Shown here in pieces: positions 23,610 to 31,717 of a stretch of DNA of 64,000 bases (position 1 is the stretch's first letter; the number at the start of each line of letters is the position of its first letter). Both the position numbers and the translations under genes were made by a program. The DNA lies in contig NZ_FREV01000010.1 of NCBI RefSeq assembly GCF_900143545.1, positions 1-64,000 on the forward strand. The letters run 5' to 3'. The notes beneath the pieces are model-generated. The model did no database searches. It was not told the origin of the DNA and saw only the letters and a program-made list of their open reading frames with translations. This stretch comes from Loktanella sp. Alg231-35. GTDB taxonomy: Bacteria; Pseudomonadota; Alphaproteobacteria; Rhodobacterales; Rhodobacteraceae.

Positions 23610-24194
23610 TCATCTCTGGGCAATGACCCTCCGCACGGCGCGCGAGAATTGGTTGAGAAGGTTGGGTTCGGAAAGCAGATCGCCACGGAGAGACTTCGGA
23701 ATTTCAAGTTGCACACCCATTGAACGGCGGCCTCGATTGCAGATGTTGTTCTTATGCTCTCCAGCAAGCTCACCGCACCCAACTGCAGCATCGAAACCGT
23801 CCGACGAAAGCTCGTTAACTATGGCGTCTCTGGTAGCCGCATCCAGCCCTCCAACATGAACAGTCGCGGGATCATCGCGGTCTCTGCGACCATGGAAAGC
23901 TACTACGATAGCATGCTCGCTGACAATCTTGATTGCTTCCTCATCGTCGTATTTATGAGACGTCACATGCAAATCACTGTGAGGTCTTTTTCGAATACCC
24001 TCGAACAGGTACAGCGAATGGTCTTCGCTCGCCACGGCTTTAGCCAACTCGGACGTCCCCGGCTCAATTTTGCCTCCATGAGGGGCCATGATCAAACAAT
24101 CCGAAGTTCTACTCTCGGCTTGCTTCTGATAGTCGGTCCCATCTTTCTCGACATCGTAGAGCTCCTTAAAGCTAGAATATCTATCTTTCGCCAT
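23610..24194 (-). CDS. Poly-gamma-glutamate hydrolase family protein
   Basis: A 194-residue zinc peptidase of the phage PghP/DUF867 type. Residues 33-50 give IMAPHGGKIEPGTSELA with the His and Glu zinc ligands, residues near 75-80 give LHVTSHKYD, and VVAFHGRRD near residue 103 supplies another His. PghP-type enzymes from Bacillus phages degrade poly-gamma-glutamate capsules. The start is ATG 24194. It lies between the IS right end and the DUF2130 gene. In a Gram-negative context the role is unclear: capsule entry, or a cargo gene of phage origin. Confidence 0.75.
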   Translation of the reverse strand: MAKDRYSSFKELYDVEKDGTDYQKQAESRTSDCLIMAPHGGKIEPGTSELAKAVASEDHSLYLFEGIRKRPHSDLHVTSHKYDDEEAIKIVSEHAIVVAFHGRRDRDDPATVHVGGLDAATRDAIVNELSSDGFDAAVGCGELAGEHKNNICNRGRRSMGVQLEIPKSLRGDLLSEPNLLNQFSRAVRRVIAQR

Positions 24195-24431
24195 TGTCCA
24201 CCTATCGATATCCATCCAGTTCACATGGTAATTCCAACAAACGTCCTAGAGTGTTCGAAGCTGATATTGAAGATTGCACTGCATTCATCCGCGCAGCGGT
24301 CGGTTGAATGCCTGCGGCCCAAGCCTGCTGTTCTCCCACACTCGACGACGCTACCTTGCTGCGCGTCATACCGGACATGCCTAGTGGCGGACGCGACCCC
24401 ATAGTTTTACTGTGGGAAATCTGGGGCAGCC

Positions 24432-25583
24432 TTAATCGTCTTTCTCGATCACCAATGCCTCAACGCTCTCGATTTCGGGCATCGACCGCCCTGCGATCCC
24501 TTGTAAGTCGCCATGCATTCCAACCGTCGATGCGATCACCAGATCAATCTGTTTTGCCCGAAGCGCCCATTGTTTTTCGATGAAAACGCGTTCCTTGCGA
24601 AGGTTATCTTGCATGTCCTCAAACCGCTCGACAATTGCATCAACGCGTTGCTTAAACTGTGTTCCGGTCAGATAGTCATAGACCATCTCCATCTTGGTTT
24701 CCTGCCCCATGGCGCGTCCCTTGGCACTCGCCACATCAATCAAACCCTGCCGCAATGATGTCGCCAAAGGTACTGCATAACGCGGTGCGCAGACCCAAAT
24801 GCCGTCAACTATGCCAAAACTTTCGACTCCCTCCGGCAAGGCGTGGGAGGTGATAACCGCGACTTCGCACCCTGACGCCCTTTGATCATCGCGCAACTTG
24901 GCAAGCCACCCCGCGGTCCAGTTTTTCGTTCGCTTGCTTTCCCAAAGAATACTGCCTGCAATACCGTTGGGGCCAGTGACATCTTGACGTACATCAGCAC
25001 CGCTGACCCCTTTGGCTATAGGCAGAAATTCATCAATCGGGAAAGCTACGGCCAAGGTTTCCTCAAGAACGATCTCAGCTGCCTCTCCCTGGGTCTGCAT
25101 CGACCCCTGTTCTGACTTCTGCTTAAGCGCTTCAATTTGGCGTTTCATGCCTTCCATGACCTGCGCTTGTTCGGCCAGCTTTAGCCCGGCTTTTTCATCT
25201 GCCTCACGGGATAGTTTTTCAGCCAAAGCCGGGCGTTCCGCTGCAAGCATTTTTTGGAGCGTCAGCTCCATTTCAGCTTCTTTGTCTTTCAGCTCCTGCT
25301 CGCGTTTCAGTGCGGCGGTTTGTGCAGCCTGCGCGTCAGAGAGCTTTTCATCCTGTGCCTTGATCCGATCAATTAAAGCTGATTGCTCAGCAGCAACCTC
25401 GGCTTTGGCGGCTTCCTTAGCTTGTGCTTGTGCCGCGGCTAAGGCGTCGGCCGCCTGCGTCTCTCGTTTTACCAGCTCATCATTGAATGAAGCCCGCAGA
25501 TCGGCCAACATTGGGCCCGCTAACTGTTCGGTCAGCTCAATCTCGTTGGAACAATTCGGGCACTTGATCTTCAACTCGGACAT
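24432..25583 (-). CDS. DUF2130 protein (coiled coil plus nuclease-like domain)
   Basis: A 383-residue protein. Residues 5-10 form a single CPNC knuckle, residues 20-185 are an Ala/Glu/Lys-rich coiled coil, and residues 190-380 are the DUF2130 core (SILWESKRTKNWTAGWLAKL and VRQDV/GVSGAD region, then RVFIEKQWALRAKQIDLV). The WESK segment resembles a PD-(D/E)xK catalytic lysine motif. DUF2130 proteins are widespread and uncharacterised, often in variable islands. The neighbouring Gabija genes suggest a defence-island location, but it is separated from them and on the other strand. ATG 25583 is chosen over 25616. Confidence 0.75.
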   Translation of the reverse strand: MSELKIKCPNCSNEIELTEQLAGPMLADLRASFNDELVKRETQAADALAAAQAQAKEAAKAEVAAEQSALIDRIKAQDEKLSDAQAAQTAALKREQELKDKEAEMELTLQKMLAAERPALAEKLSREADEKAGLKLAEQAQVMEGMKRQIEALKQKSEQGSMQTQGEAAEIVLEETLAVAFPIDEFLPIAKGVSGADVRQDVTGPNGIAGSILWESKRTKNWTAGWLAKLRDDQRASGCEVAVITSHALPEGVESFGIVDGIWVCAPRYAVPLATSLRQGLIDVASAKGRAMGQETKMEMVYDYLTGTQFKQRVDAIVERFEDMQDNLRKERVFIEKQWALRAKQIDLVIASTVGMHGDLQGIAGRSMPEIESVEALVIEKDD

Positions 25584-26001
25584 GCGTTTACCTTGGCAAT
25601 CTAGAAGAGGTTTCATCTACCATGTATCTGAACACGTCTCCAGCGCAGGTATTGTTGGAATCCTTAGCCTATAGACACAGTTAAATCCGATGATAATTGA
25701 GGCAACCAAATACACGCAGCCCAATGCAGCGCTAAATGGACTCCAAGCGGACGACCATAGCGAGCACCATTTCGATCACTAGTTAGTCCATACCGTCGAT
25801 CCCAAAATCTAGCATCTAATCCGTGAAGATCATAGATTACGCTCTGCTTTTTTGACGGGCTAGTTTGTGCTCGCAGAGCACAATAAACTAAGGATATACA
25901 ATGCGGGGGAAAGCAAGGCAGCTGATCCGCGAAGCTATTGCTTTGGTTTGTCTTCCAGATCGCATCTGGTCTGAGGTCAGCATTGAGCCCATGGAGAACG
26001 C
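25584..26001. other. Divergent promoter region between DUF2130 and the Gabija genes
   Basis: About 420 bases without a long gene. It contains the palindrome at 25865-25883 and a short ORF at 25901-26026, both close to gajA. The first 200 bases are featureless. Promoters for both flanking genes must lie here. Confidence 0.5.
25865..25883. promoter_or_regulatory. Palindrome upstream of the Gabija genes
   Basis: TTGTGCTC-GCA-GAGCACAA is a perfect dyad with 8-bp arms. It lies 18 bases before the small ORF and 119 bases before gajA. It could be a repressor site, or an RNA hairpin in the leader. Nothing recognisable encodes the matching regulator in the window. Confidence 0.5.
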
Positions 26002-26026
26002 ATGCACATTTCGCGATTGCAACTAG
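25901..26026 (+). CDS. Short leader ORF overlapping the gajA start
   Basis: A 41-codon frame beginning ATG with AAGGA seven bases upstream. It encodes a basic helical peptide (MRGKARQLIREAIALVCLPD...) and stops at 26024-26026, 25 bases inside gajA. The good ribosome site and the overlap suggest a translated leader that could couple or gate gajA translation. It may equally be chance; there is no homology evidence. Confidence 0.3.
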   Translation: MRGKARQLIREAIALVCLPDRIWSEVSIEPMENACTFRDCN

Positions 26027-28137
26027 TCAACTACCGCAACTTCTCACGGGCAACAGTAAAATTTCAGAAAGGCGTGAACACGATCATCGGCGAGAACGGT
26101 TCGGGAAAAACAAACCTGTTTCGCGCCATACGTTTGTTACTGGATGATAACCTCATGCGTATGGCTTATCGGCTAGATGAACGTGACTTCCATCGTGGTC
26201 TAGGAGAGTGGCGCGGCCATTGGATCATTATCAGTTTAGAATTCACTGACGTCTCGCAAGATGAAGCGATTCAGTCTCTCTTTCTTCATGGCGTTGGCAA
26301 TATCGCGGGCGCTGCGGTGGATCGGGCCACCTACAATTTGGTCTTTCGCCCCAACGTTTCGATCCGGCAAAAGTTATCGGAGCTAGCGGCGGGAGACGAG
26401 ACTGCCTTGGCTGCGCTTCGTCAGGAAATCAGCCTTGCCGACTATGAGACGGTATTCACTGGAAAGAGTAGCGCGGACTTTGCGGACCCGGCTGTCTATC
26501 GATCTCTAGTGGGCGACTTCGAGGCAGTCATGTTCCCGAACGAGCTAACGCCACCCGAAATTGGCGGAATCGTCCCTGGTATGTTCTCAATTTCGAACGA
26601 GATCGGCTTCACGTTTATCCAAGCGCTGCGCGACGTGGTCGCCGAATTCCAGAACAATCGCACCAATCCCCTTTTGACGCTGTTAAAGGGTAAGAGCGGC
26701 GAAATCGACGAAGCGGCTTTTGCGCCGATCACCAAATTGGTCCTCGATCTCAATAGCTCGATAGAAGAACTCGACGATGTGAGCGCTATCCGGCACGACA
26801 TTCGCGATACCATTACCGATGCAGCGGGCGAGACATATTCCCCCAAATCGCTTTCAATCCGTTCCGATTTGTCGGACGAGCCCGATCGTCTCTTCCAGTC
26901 GCTGAAGTTGTTCGTTGGAGAGGCCGAGGCCGACTATGAAGGAGGCATCCACGAGCTCAGCCTTGGCGGAGCCAACCTGATTTATTTGACCTTGAAACTT
27001 CTGGAATTCAAATACCAGAAGGTTAAGCAGACCTTCGCCAACTTCCTCATCGTTGAAGAGCCAGAGGCGCACATCCATACCCATATCCAGAAGACTCTAT
27101 TCGACCGCATGAACTATGACGAAACGCAGATAATCTACTCTACCCACTCGACGCACATTTCCGAAGCCAGCAATGTAGAAAATATCAACATCCTCGGACG
27201 CAATGGCAGTGTTTGCGAGGTTTATCAGCCTTCTACCGGTCTCGACCCAAACGAGATCGGCAATATCCAGCGTTACCTCGACGCGGTGCGCAGCAACTTG
27301 CTATTCGCGAAAAGCGTTCTGCTGGTCGAGGGTGATGCAGAGGAAATTCTTATCCCCATTCTCATAAAGCAAGTATTTGGCATCAGTCTCGACGAGCTTG
27401 GGGTCAGCCTCATCAACATTCGCAGCACTGGCTTCAGCAACGTCGCCATTTTGTTTCATGATCAACGTATCCGGAAGAATTGCGCGATCATTACAGACCT
27501 CGACAAGGCCTTCATCGATCTTACGCCCGACCCACTCGATGGCGATGATCTAAAGAAATCCAAAAAACGCGCGTTTGCATCCCAGAAGGCTGGACAAGGT
27601 CGGGCCAGTGCACTGGCCAGTTTATGTCAGGGTAACAACTGGCTGAGCGCACATTTTGCAGATCACACATTCGAGGTCGACTTCATTCTCGCCGGCAACA
27701 GTGCCGCCGTCGTTTCCATCGTGGGTGACGTCTATAGTGATCCTGCAACTATCACGCTGGCTAAAGCAGACCTCGTGTCGGGAGACATAGCTAGATCTGG
27801 GACGCGCGTGCTCACCATGGCGCGTCACGTTGGCAAAGGTTGGTTCGCGATCATTCTCGGCAAAGCCATTACTCCCGAAGTCTACATTCCAGGCTACATC
27901 GTTAAGGCCTTATTCAACGCGCATCGCCCGATCTCTGACGAAATTTTGGCCTGCATCATCGACTATCGCCTTAAAGTCCAACTTGAGGCAAATGACGCTC
28001 TACGTGCGCAATTTGAGACGATGCACATTTACCTTGAACGGTTTCGCACCGGCGATATCGATTTTGCCGATGTCCGAGACGAGATGCTGACAGCCTTTCC
28101 TGGCGACCGCATCAACACCATTCTCGCGACACTTTGA
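26002..28137 (+). CDS. gajA: Gabija-type GajA: OLD-family ATPase-nuclease
   Basis: A 711-residue protein. An ABC-type ATPase occupies the N-terminal part: Walker A GENGSGKTN near residues 30-38, a signature-like LSLGGANL near residue 326, Walker B FLIVEEPEAH near residue 348 and the H-loop IYSTHSTHISE near residue 377. A TOPRIM nuclease domain follows: LLVEGDAEE near residue 440 and the metal-binding TDLD near residue 497. GajA nicks phage DNA when nucleotide levels fall. This protein is longer than the 578-residue Bacillus GajA, with about 150 extra C-terminal residues. RBS GGAGA precedes ATG 26002. It overlaps gajB by 4 bases. Confidence 0.85.
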   Translation: MHISRLQLVNYRNFSRATVKFQKGVNTIIGENGSGKTNLFRAIRLLLDDNLMRMAYRLDERDFHRGLGEWRGHWIIISLEFTDVSQDEAIQSLFLHGVGNIAGAAVDRATYNLVFRPNVSIRQKLSELAAGDETALAALRQEISLADYETVFTGKSSADFADPAVYRSLVGDFEAVMFPNELTPPEIGGIVPGMFSISNEIGFTFIQALRDVVAEFQNNRTNPLLTLLKGKSGEIDEAAFAPITKLVLDLNSSIEELDDVSAIRHDIRDTITDAAGETYSPKSLSIRSDLSDEPDRLFQSLKLFVGEAEADYEGGIHELSLGGANLIYLTLKLLEFKYQKVKQTFANFLIVEEPEAHIHTHIQKTLFDRMNYDETQIIYSTHSTHISEASNVENINILGRNGSVCEVYQPSTGLDPNEIGNIQRYLDAVRSNLLFAKSVLLVEGDAEEILIPILIKQVFGISLDELGVSLINIRSTGFSNVAILFHDQRIRKNCAIITDLDKAFIDLTPDPLDGDDLKKSKKRAFASQKAGQGRASALASLCQGNNWLSAHFADHTFEVDFILAGNSAAVVSIVGDVYSDPATITLAKADLVSGDIARSGTRVLTMARHVGKGWFAIILGKAITPEVYIPGYIVKALFNAHRPISDEILACIIDYRLKVQLEANDALRAQFETMHIYLERFRTGDIDFADVRDEMLTAFPGDRINTILATL

Positions 28138-29927
28138 TGTTCGTCTGGAACGCCGATGATCTAGATGCGGATCAGGTCGAGGCGATCAAGCAGCCGGGAA
28201 GCGTATTTCTCTCAGCCTGCCCAGGAAGCGGCAAAACGCGGACGCTTACCTACAAGATCGCGTTGGAACTGTCTCTGCTGACCACTGACAAACAGCGGGT
28301 GGTCGCGATCACGTATACTCACCGAGCGGCGGATGAAATTCGGGAACGGATTGAGCAACTGGGCGTTGATACAGGACAACTATGGATTGGAACGATCCAT
28401 TCTTTCTGCCTCGAATGGATCTTGCGTCCTTATGCGATCTATCACCCTGCCTTGAAGAACGGCTTCGGAGTGATAAACGCGCACGATAGCGAGCGAGCGC
28501 ATGAGGCACTGTGCCTTCAGCACGGAGGCGGTCTTCGAAGTTTTGACTGCGGCCATTATTTTACTCCGACGGGCTATGTCATTAGCTGTGCTGATTGGAA
28601 ACGGCCGAAAGTTGATGCGTTGCTCCAGCGGTATTGGCAAGAGTTGCGTGCCAATCGGCAAATTGATTTTGAAATGATCTTGGCCTACGCGCATCAATTG
28701 ATCTCCGACGTACCTTCGATCAGCATACTGTTGGGCTCGATCTTCACGATTGTGCTTGTCGACGAATTTCAAGACACCAAGGAAATACAGTACGGGATTC
28801 TTGGCGCAATCCTCAAGGCATCCAAAGGACAGGCAAGGGCGTTTATCGTCGGCGATCCAAACCAGGCAATTTATGGTTCACTCGGTGGTTATGCGATCAC
28901 GTCTGCCGAACTTTCCAGACTAAGCGGCGTAGCGTTCAAAGAGCTGAACCTGTCGAAAAACTACCGGTCGGCCGATCGGATCGTTAGCTTTTTTGAGAAT
29001 TTCAATCAGCTCGCCTCCAATATCACCGCAGAAGGCGAACTCAAGGATTTTGCCAGCGTCATTTCTTATGACTGTTCGACCAATCGCAATGCCCTCGAAG
29101 CCGAAATCGTCCGGCTTATCCGTTACAATATCGAGATGGTCGGAATTCCGCCGAGCGAGGTTTGTATCGTGGGACCGCAGTGGCCGCTCCTTGCGAGCAT
29201 GACGCGTCACCTCGTTACGGCGCTCCCAGAATACAGTTTCTCTGGCCCTGGCATGGTGCCGTTCGCGCGCGACATCGACAATTTTTGGTACAAACTCGCG
29301 CGTATTATTCTGACAGAAGCTTCGCCACAACTATACATCCGGCGAAATCGTTGGGCTGGGGAGGTCATCGCAGCTTTCGACCTGGCAGGCGTCAACACCG
29401 ATGCCATCACGCGGAAATCGCTGTTGCGCGTTTCGAACGGCATCACCTCCAACGTGACCGACGGTCTCGCAAATCTGGTCGAATGTTTCAACGCAATGCT
29501 TCCAGCGCTCGGCATCGATTATACGACCTATCCGATGCTAACTGAACACTATGATGCGTTCGTCGAAAGCTCCCAGAAGCGGATTGATCGGCTGACCGCA
29601 GACGGAGTCGACGCTATCGCCGATATCGCAACGTTCCGAAAAGTGTTCGACCTGAAATCCGGGATCACTGTGTCAACAATCCATGGAGTCAAAGGCGCTG
29701 AGTTTGAAGCTGTGATTGCCTTCGGCCTGCTAGAAGGCATGGTTCCTCACTTCAACGAAAGCGACAAGGTCGCTGCCGCAAGTAAACTCCTGTACGTCAT
29801 CGGGTCTCGTGCAAAAAAGAACCTTCACCTCATATCTGAAACAGGCCGGAGACGACGCGGAAGCGAGCTTTACATGCCGACAGATACCCTACTCGCCTGC
29901 AGCTTTACTTACGATCTGGTGACTTAA
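28134..29927 (+). CDS. gajB: Gabija-type GajB: UvrD-like helicase
   Basis: A 597-residue superfamily 1 helicase. Motifs in order: CPGSGKT (I, near residue 28), TYTHRAADEI (Ia), VDEFQDT (II, near 209), VGDPNQAIYG (III), LSKNYRSADR (IV), STIHGVKGAEF (V, near 517) and LYVIGSRAKKNL (VI). GajB senses DNA ends and joins GajA in a supramolecular complex that stops phage replication. The ATGA overlap with gajA shows joint translation. Class 2 OLD nucleases are defined by exactly this UvrD-type neighbour. Confidence 0.85.
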   Translation: MMFVWNADDLDADQVEAIKQPGSVFLSACPGSGKTRTLTYKIALELSLLTTDKQRVVAITYTHRAADEIRERIEQLGVDTGQLWIGTIHSFCLEWILRPYAIYHPALKNGFGVINAHDSERAHEALCLQHGGGLRSFDCGHYFTPTGYVISCADWKRPKVDALLQRYWQELRANRQIDFEMILAYAHQLISDVPSISILLGSIFTIVLVDEFQDTKEIQYGILGAILKASKGQARAFIVGDPNQAIYGSLGGYAITSAELSRLSGVAFKELNLSKNYRSADRIVSFFENFNQLASNITAEGELKDFASVISYDCSTNRNALEAEIVRLIRYNIEMVGIPPSEVCIVGPQWPLLASMTRHLVTALPEYSFSGPGMVPFARDIDNFWYKLARIILTEASPQLYIRRNRWAGEVIAAFDLAGVNTDAITRKSLLRVSNGITSNVTDGLANLVECFNAMLPALGIDYTTYPMLTEHYDAFVESSQKRIDRLTADGVDAIADIATFRKVFDLKSGITVSTIHGVKGAEFEAVIAFGLLEGMVPHFNESDKVAAASKLLYVIGSRAKKNLHLISETGRRRRGSELYMPTDTLLACSFTYDLVT

Positions 29928-30101
29928 AATACCTTGCTCATCAAGCTTCTTCTCCTGAGTTTGAACAATGGTGCTAACCAAATTGTCCGAAGTATTTAGT
30001 ATATGTGCGCGCTGCCCTCGGCGATATCCGCGCGGCCTGCGGCGACGACGATGTTCGGGCAGGTGCCGGTAGAACTGCTCATCACGACCATCTTTGGAGT
30101 A

Positions 30102-30132
30102 GGCCTAGCTGGCCCGAAGCTGCATATTTGGG
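30102..30132 (+). repeat. Left terminal inverted repeat
   Basis: 31 bases identical to the reverse complement of 31687-31717. It begins GGCCTAGCTGGCCCG and ends with GCATATTTGGG. The outer flanks are unrelated, which fixes the boundary. Confidence 0.9.
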
Positions 30133-30167
30133 TTTTTTGGAGAACACGGCGTGAACAAAACCCAACG

Positions 30168-30452
30168 CTATTCTACAAGATCAAAGTCATCATCTTCAAT
30201 GATTTCAAGTTTCAGAATGGTTGCTTCTGTCTCCACTAAGAACCGATCAAGGCTACCCAGCTCCGCCTCAGCGGCTTGACGATTAAACCGCTTAGACTTT
30301 CGGGTAATAAACTGCGCCCTAACAAATTGGCCTTCCTTGCTGGCTTCTCCAGATACGATCATCGCCTTCAGTTCGGCCTCTCTGGTCTTGAGCGCCTTGA
30401 CCTGCTCCCTAATTTTCTGAATCTCATCGACGGGGCGCAAGTTGGACGACAT
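30168..30452 (-). CDS. Small coiled-coil protein of unknown function
   Basis: A 94-residue charged protein, mostly helical: residues 8-30 (DEIQKIREQVKALKTREAEL) and 60-90 look like coiled coils around a basic, Arg/Lys-rich middle (FITRKSKRFNRQ). A good RBS (AAAGGGAG) precedes ATG 30452. It is divergent from the resolvase inside the inverted-repeat unit. Its size and charge would suit a small DNA-binding or accessory protein, but nothing identifies it. Confidence 0.55.
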   Translation of the reverse strand: MSSNLRPVDEIQKIREQVKALKTREAELKAMIVSGEASKEGQFVRAQFITRKSKRFNRQAAEAELGSLDRFLVETEATILKLEIIEDDDFDLVE

Positions 30453-30524
30453 GGAATTTTCTCCCTTTCCATGTCATCAAATCATAACCATGGGCGCTGT
30501 CACAATGTGGTCATTTAGGATATA

Positions 30525-30634
30525 CCCAAAACGACATGGCGCATGAACACTGAGACGTACCGTTTTTGTGTTCACTTTGGGCCTATTTATCGATAATGAA
30601 CACATTATGTCGAAGGCACACCCAAAATGAACAC
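30525..30634. promoter_or_regulatory. Probable res site and operator of the resolvase
   Basis: The region repeats the half-site CCCAAAAnnTGAACAC: GTGTTCACTTTGGG at 30568-30581 faces CCCAAAATGAACAC at 30621-30634 (13 of 14 matches), and another CCCAAAA...TGAACAC pair spans 30525-30550. A TGAACAC also lies at 30597-30603. Serine resolvases bind such paired sites upstream of their own genes and there repress transcription and recombine DNA. The last half-site overlaps the resolvase start codon. Confidence 0.65.
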
Positions 30635-31184
30635 TTATCAGGCCAAAATCGGATATGCGCGCACCTCAACCACGGATCAGAACCTCGATGCGCAGATTGC
30701 TGCCTTGAAAACAGCCGGGTGCGGCATGGTCCGCACCGAGCAAAAGAGCGGTGCCAGTCTTGAGGGGCGGCCCGAACTCAGGACGATCCTCGACTTCATC
30801 CACTCAGGTGAGACGCTGGTTGTCACGCGTATTGATCGATTGGCGCGCAGCCTCAGTGACCTACAGACTATCGTCGTCCAGCTGAATTCCAAGGGTGCAC
30901 ATCTGGCTGCAACCGAGCAGCCGGTGGACACATCAAACGCCACGGGAAAGGCTTTCTTCGACATGCTCGGTGTCTTTGCCGAGTTCGAGACAAACCTGCG
31001 GCGTGAGCGGCAGGCCGAGGGCATTCTCGCTGCCAAGCAACGTGGCGTGTATCGCGGCCGCCTCCCGAAAATCGATATGGCCATCATTCAGGCGAAGCTG
31101 TCAGAGGGCATGTCGCCAACGGAAATTGCACGCGACATGGGAATATCGCGGGGCACGGTCTATAAAGCAAAGGCCTTGATGTGA
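30627..31184 (+). CDS. Serine resolvase/invertase
   Basis: A 185-residue serine recombinase. The catalytic Ser14 lies in GYARTSTTDQN, followed by VVTRIDRLARSLSDL near residue 67, with active-site Arg residues, a long E helix, and a C-terminal helix-turn-helix (SPTEIARDMGISRGTVYKAK). The length is typical for Tn3-type resolvases. ATG 30627 overlaps a res half-site, which allows autoregulation. Its last codons overlap the GTG start of the next gene. Confidence 0.92.
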   Translation: MNTYQAKIGYARTSTTDQNLDAQIAALKTAGCGMVRTEQKSGASLEGRPELRTILDFIHSGETLVVTRIDRLARSLSDLQTIVVQLNSKGAHLAATEQPVDTSNATGKAFFDMLGVFAEFETNLRRERQAEGILAAKQRGVYRGRLPKIDMAIIQAKLSEGMSPTEIARDMGISRGTVYKAKALM

Positions 31185-31660
31185 AAAAGAACAAGAAAAA
31201 GCAGCGGTCGCCAACCGCCAAACCGCCCGCCAAAACAAACACAAAAGTACCGCCGCCGCGCAACCTTACGCCCCCGCTCTGTGAGAAATTGCGCCGCGAC
31301 ATGATGCAAGCGTGTCTCAAGGTAGCGGAGACACACGGGTTGACGGTTGAAGGCGGGGAGTTGAGCGACATCGATCTGCGTCACGGCTTCGACATCAGCT
31401 TCCGCGTCGGTATTCCGATGCCCGACGGTGCGATCTATTCGCCGGACAAAGCCATGTTCGAAGTCCTCGCTCCACATTTTGGCCTTGAGCCATCTGACTA
31501 TGGACGGACCTTCAAGTCGCGGGGAGACCTCTACCGGATCGTGGCGATCAACCCCAACAGACCAAAGTACCCGATTAGCACTGAGCGTGTCTCCGATGGG
31601 CGCGGGTTCAAGATGCCGGCCGAAAACGTCGTGATGTATCTACAGAAGTCAGGAGCCTGA
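31181..31660 (+). CDS. Hypothetical protein linked to the resolvase
   Basis: A 159-residue protein starting at GTG 31181, overlapping the resolvase stop by 4 bases, so translation is coupled. The first 30 residues are Lys/Pro-rich and disordered. The rest is an alpha/beta domain with LSDIDLRHGFDISFRV, a long helix around LRRDMMQACLKVAETHG and KYPISTERVSDGRGFKMPAE near the C-terminus. The function is unknown. Coupling to the resolvase suggests a role in mobility, or a passenger using its promoter. Confidence 0.6.
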   Translation: MKKNKKKQRSPTAKPPAKTNTKVPPPRNLTPPLCEKLRRDMMQACLKVAETHGLTVEGGELSDIDLRHGFDISFRVGIPMPDGAIYSPDKAMFEVLAPHFGLEPSDYGRTFKSRGDLYRIVAINPNRPKYPISTERVSDGRGFKMPAENVVMYLQKSGA

Positions 31661-31686
31661 AAGTTCATGAATTGTTCCCGAAGAAG

Positions 31687-31717
31687 CCCAAATATGCAGC
31701 TTCGGGCCAGCTAGGCC
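31687..31717 (-). repeat. Right terminal inverted repeat
   Basis: Exact 31-base inverse of 30102-30132, lying 26 bases after the stop of the 159-residue gene, as expected for a transposon end close to its last gene. Confidence 0.9.

Larger units (their letters stand above)
30102..31717. mobile_element. Transposon-like unit with 31-bp terminal inverted repeats and a resolvase, no transposase
   Basis: The 31-bp left end (30102-30132) is repeated exactly in inverse at 31687-31717, and similarity continues inward for about 14 bases with a few mismatches. Inside are a small minus-strand gene, a res-like site, a serine resolvase and a 159-residue gene. No DDE transposase is present, so it would be non-autonomous, like Tn3-derived elements that rely on a transposase in trans. 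No clear 5-bp target duplication is seen (AGTA versus AGTT at the edges). It lies directly after the Gabija genes. Confidence 0.7.

Noticed and set aside
22100-23620. Target-site duplication of the IS
   Set aside because: No matching short repeats outside the inverted repeats are seen, and IS110-family elements usually make none.
24160-24420. Similarity between about 22163-22205 and 24283-24380 (ATTCATnCGCG, CTGCGCGTCAT) as a composite-transposon boundary
   Set aside because: The shared pieces are short and in different spacing; they may be a dispersed intergenic repeat but are not enough for a boundary.
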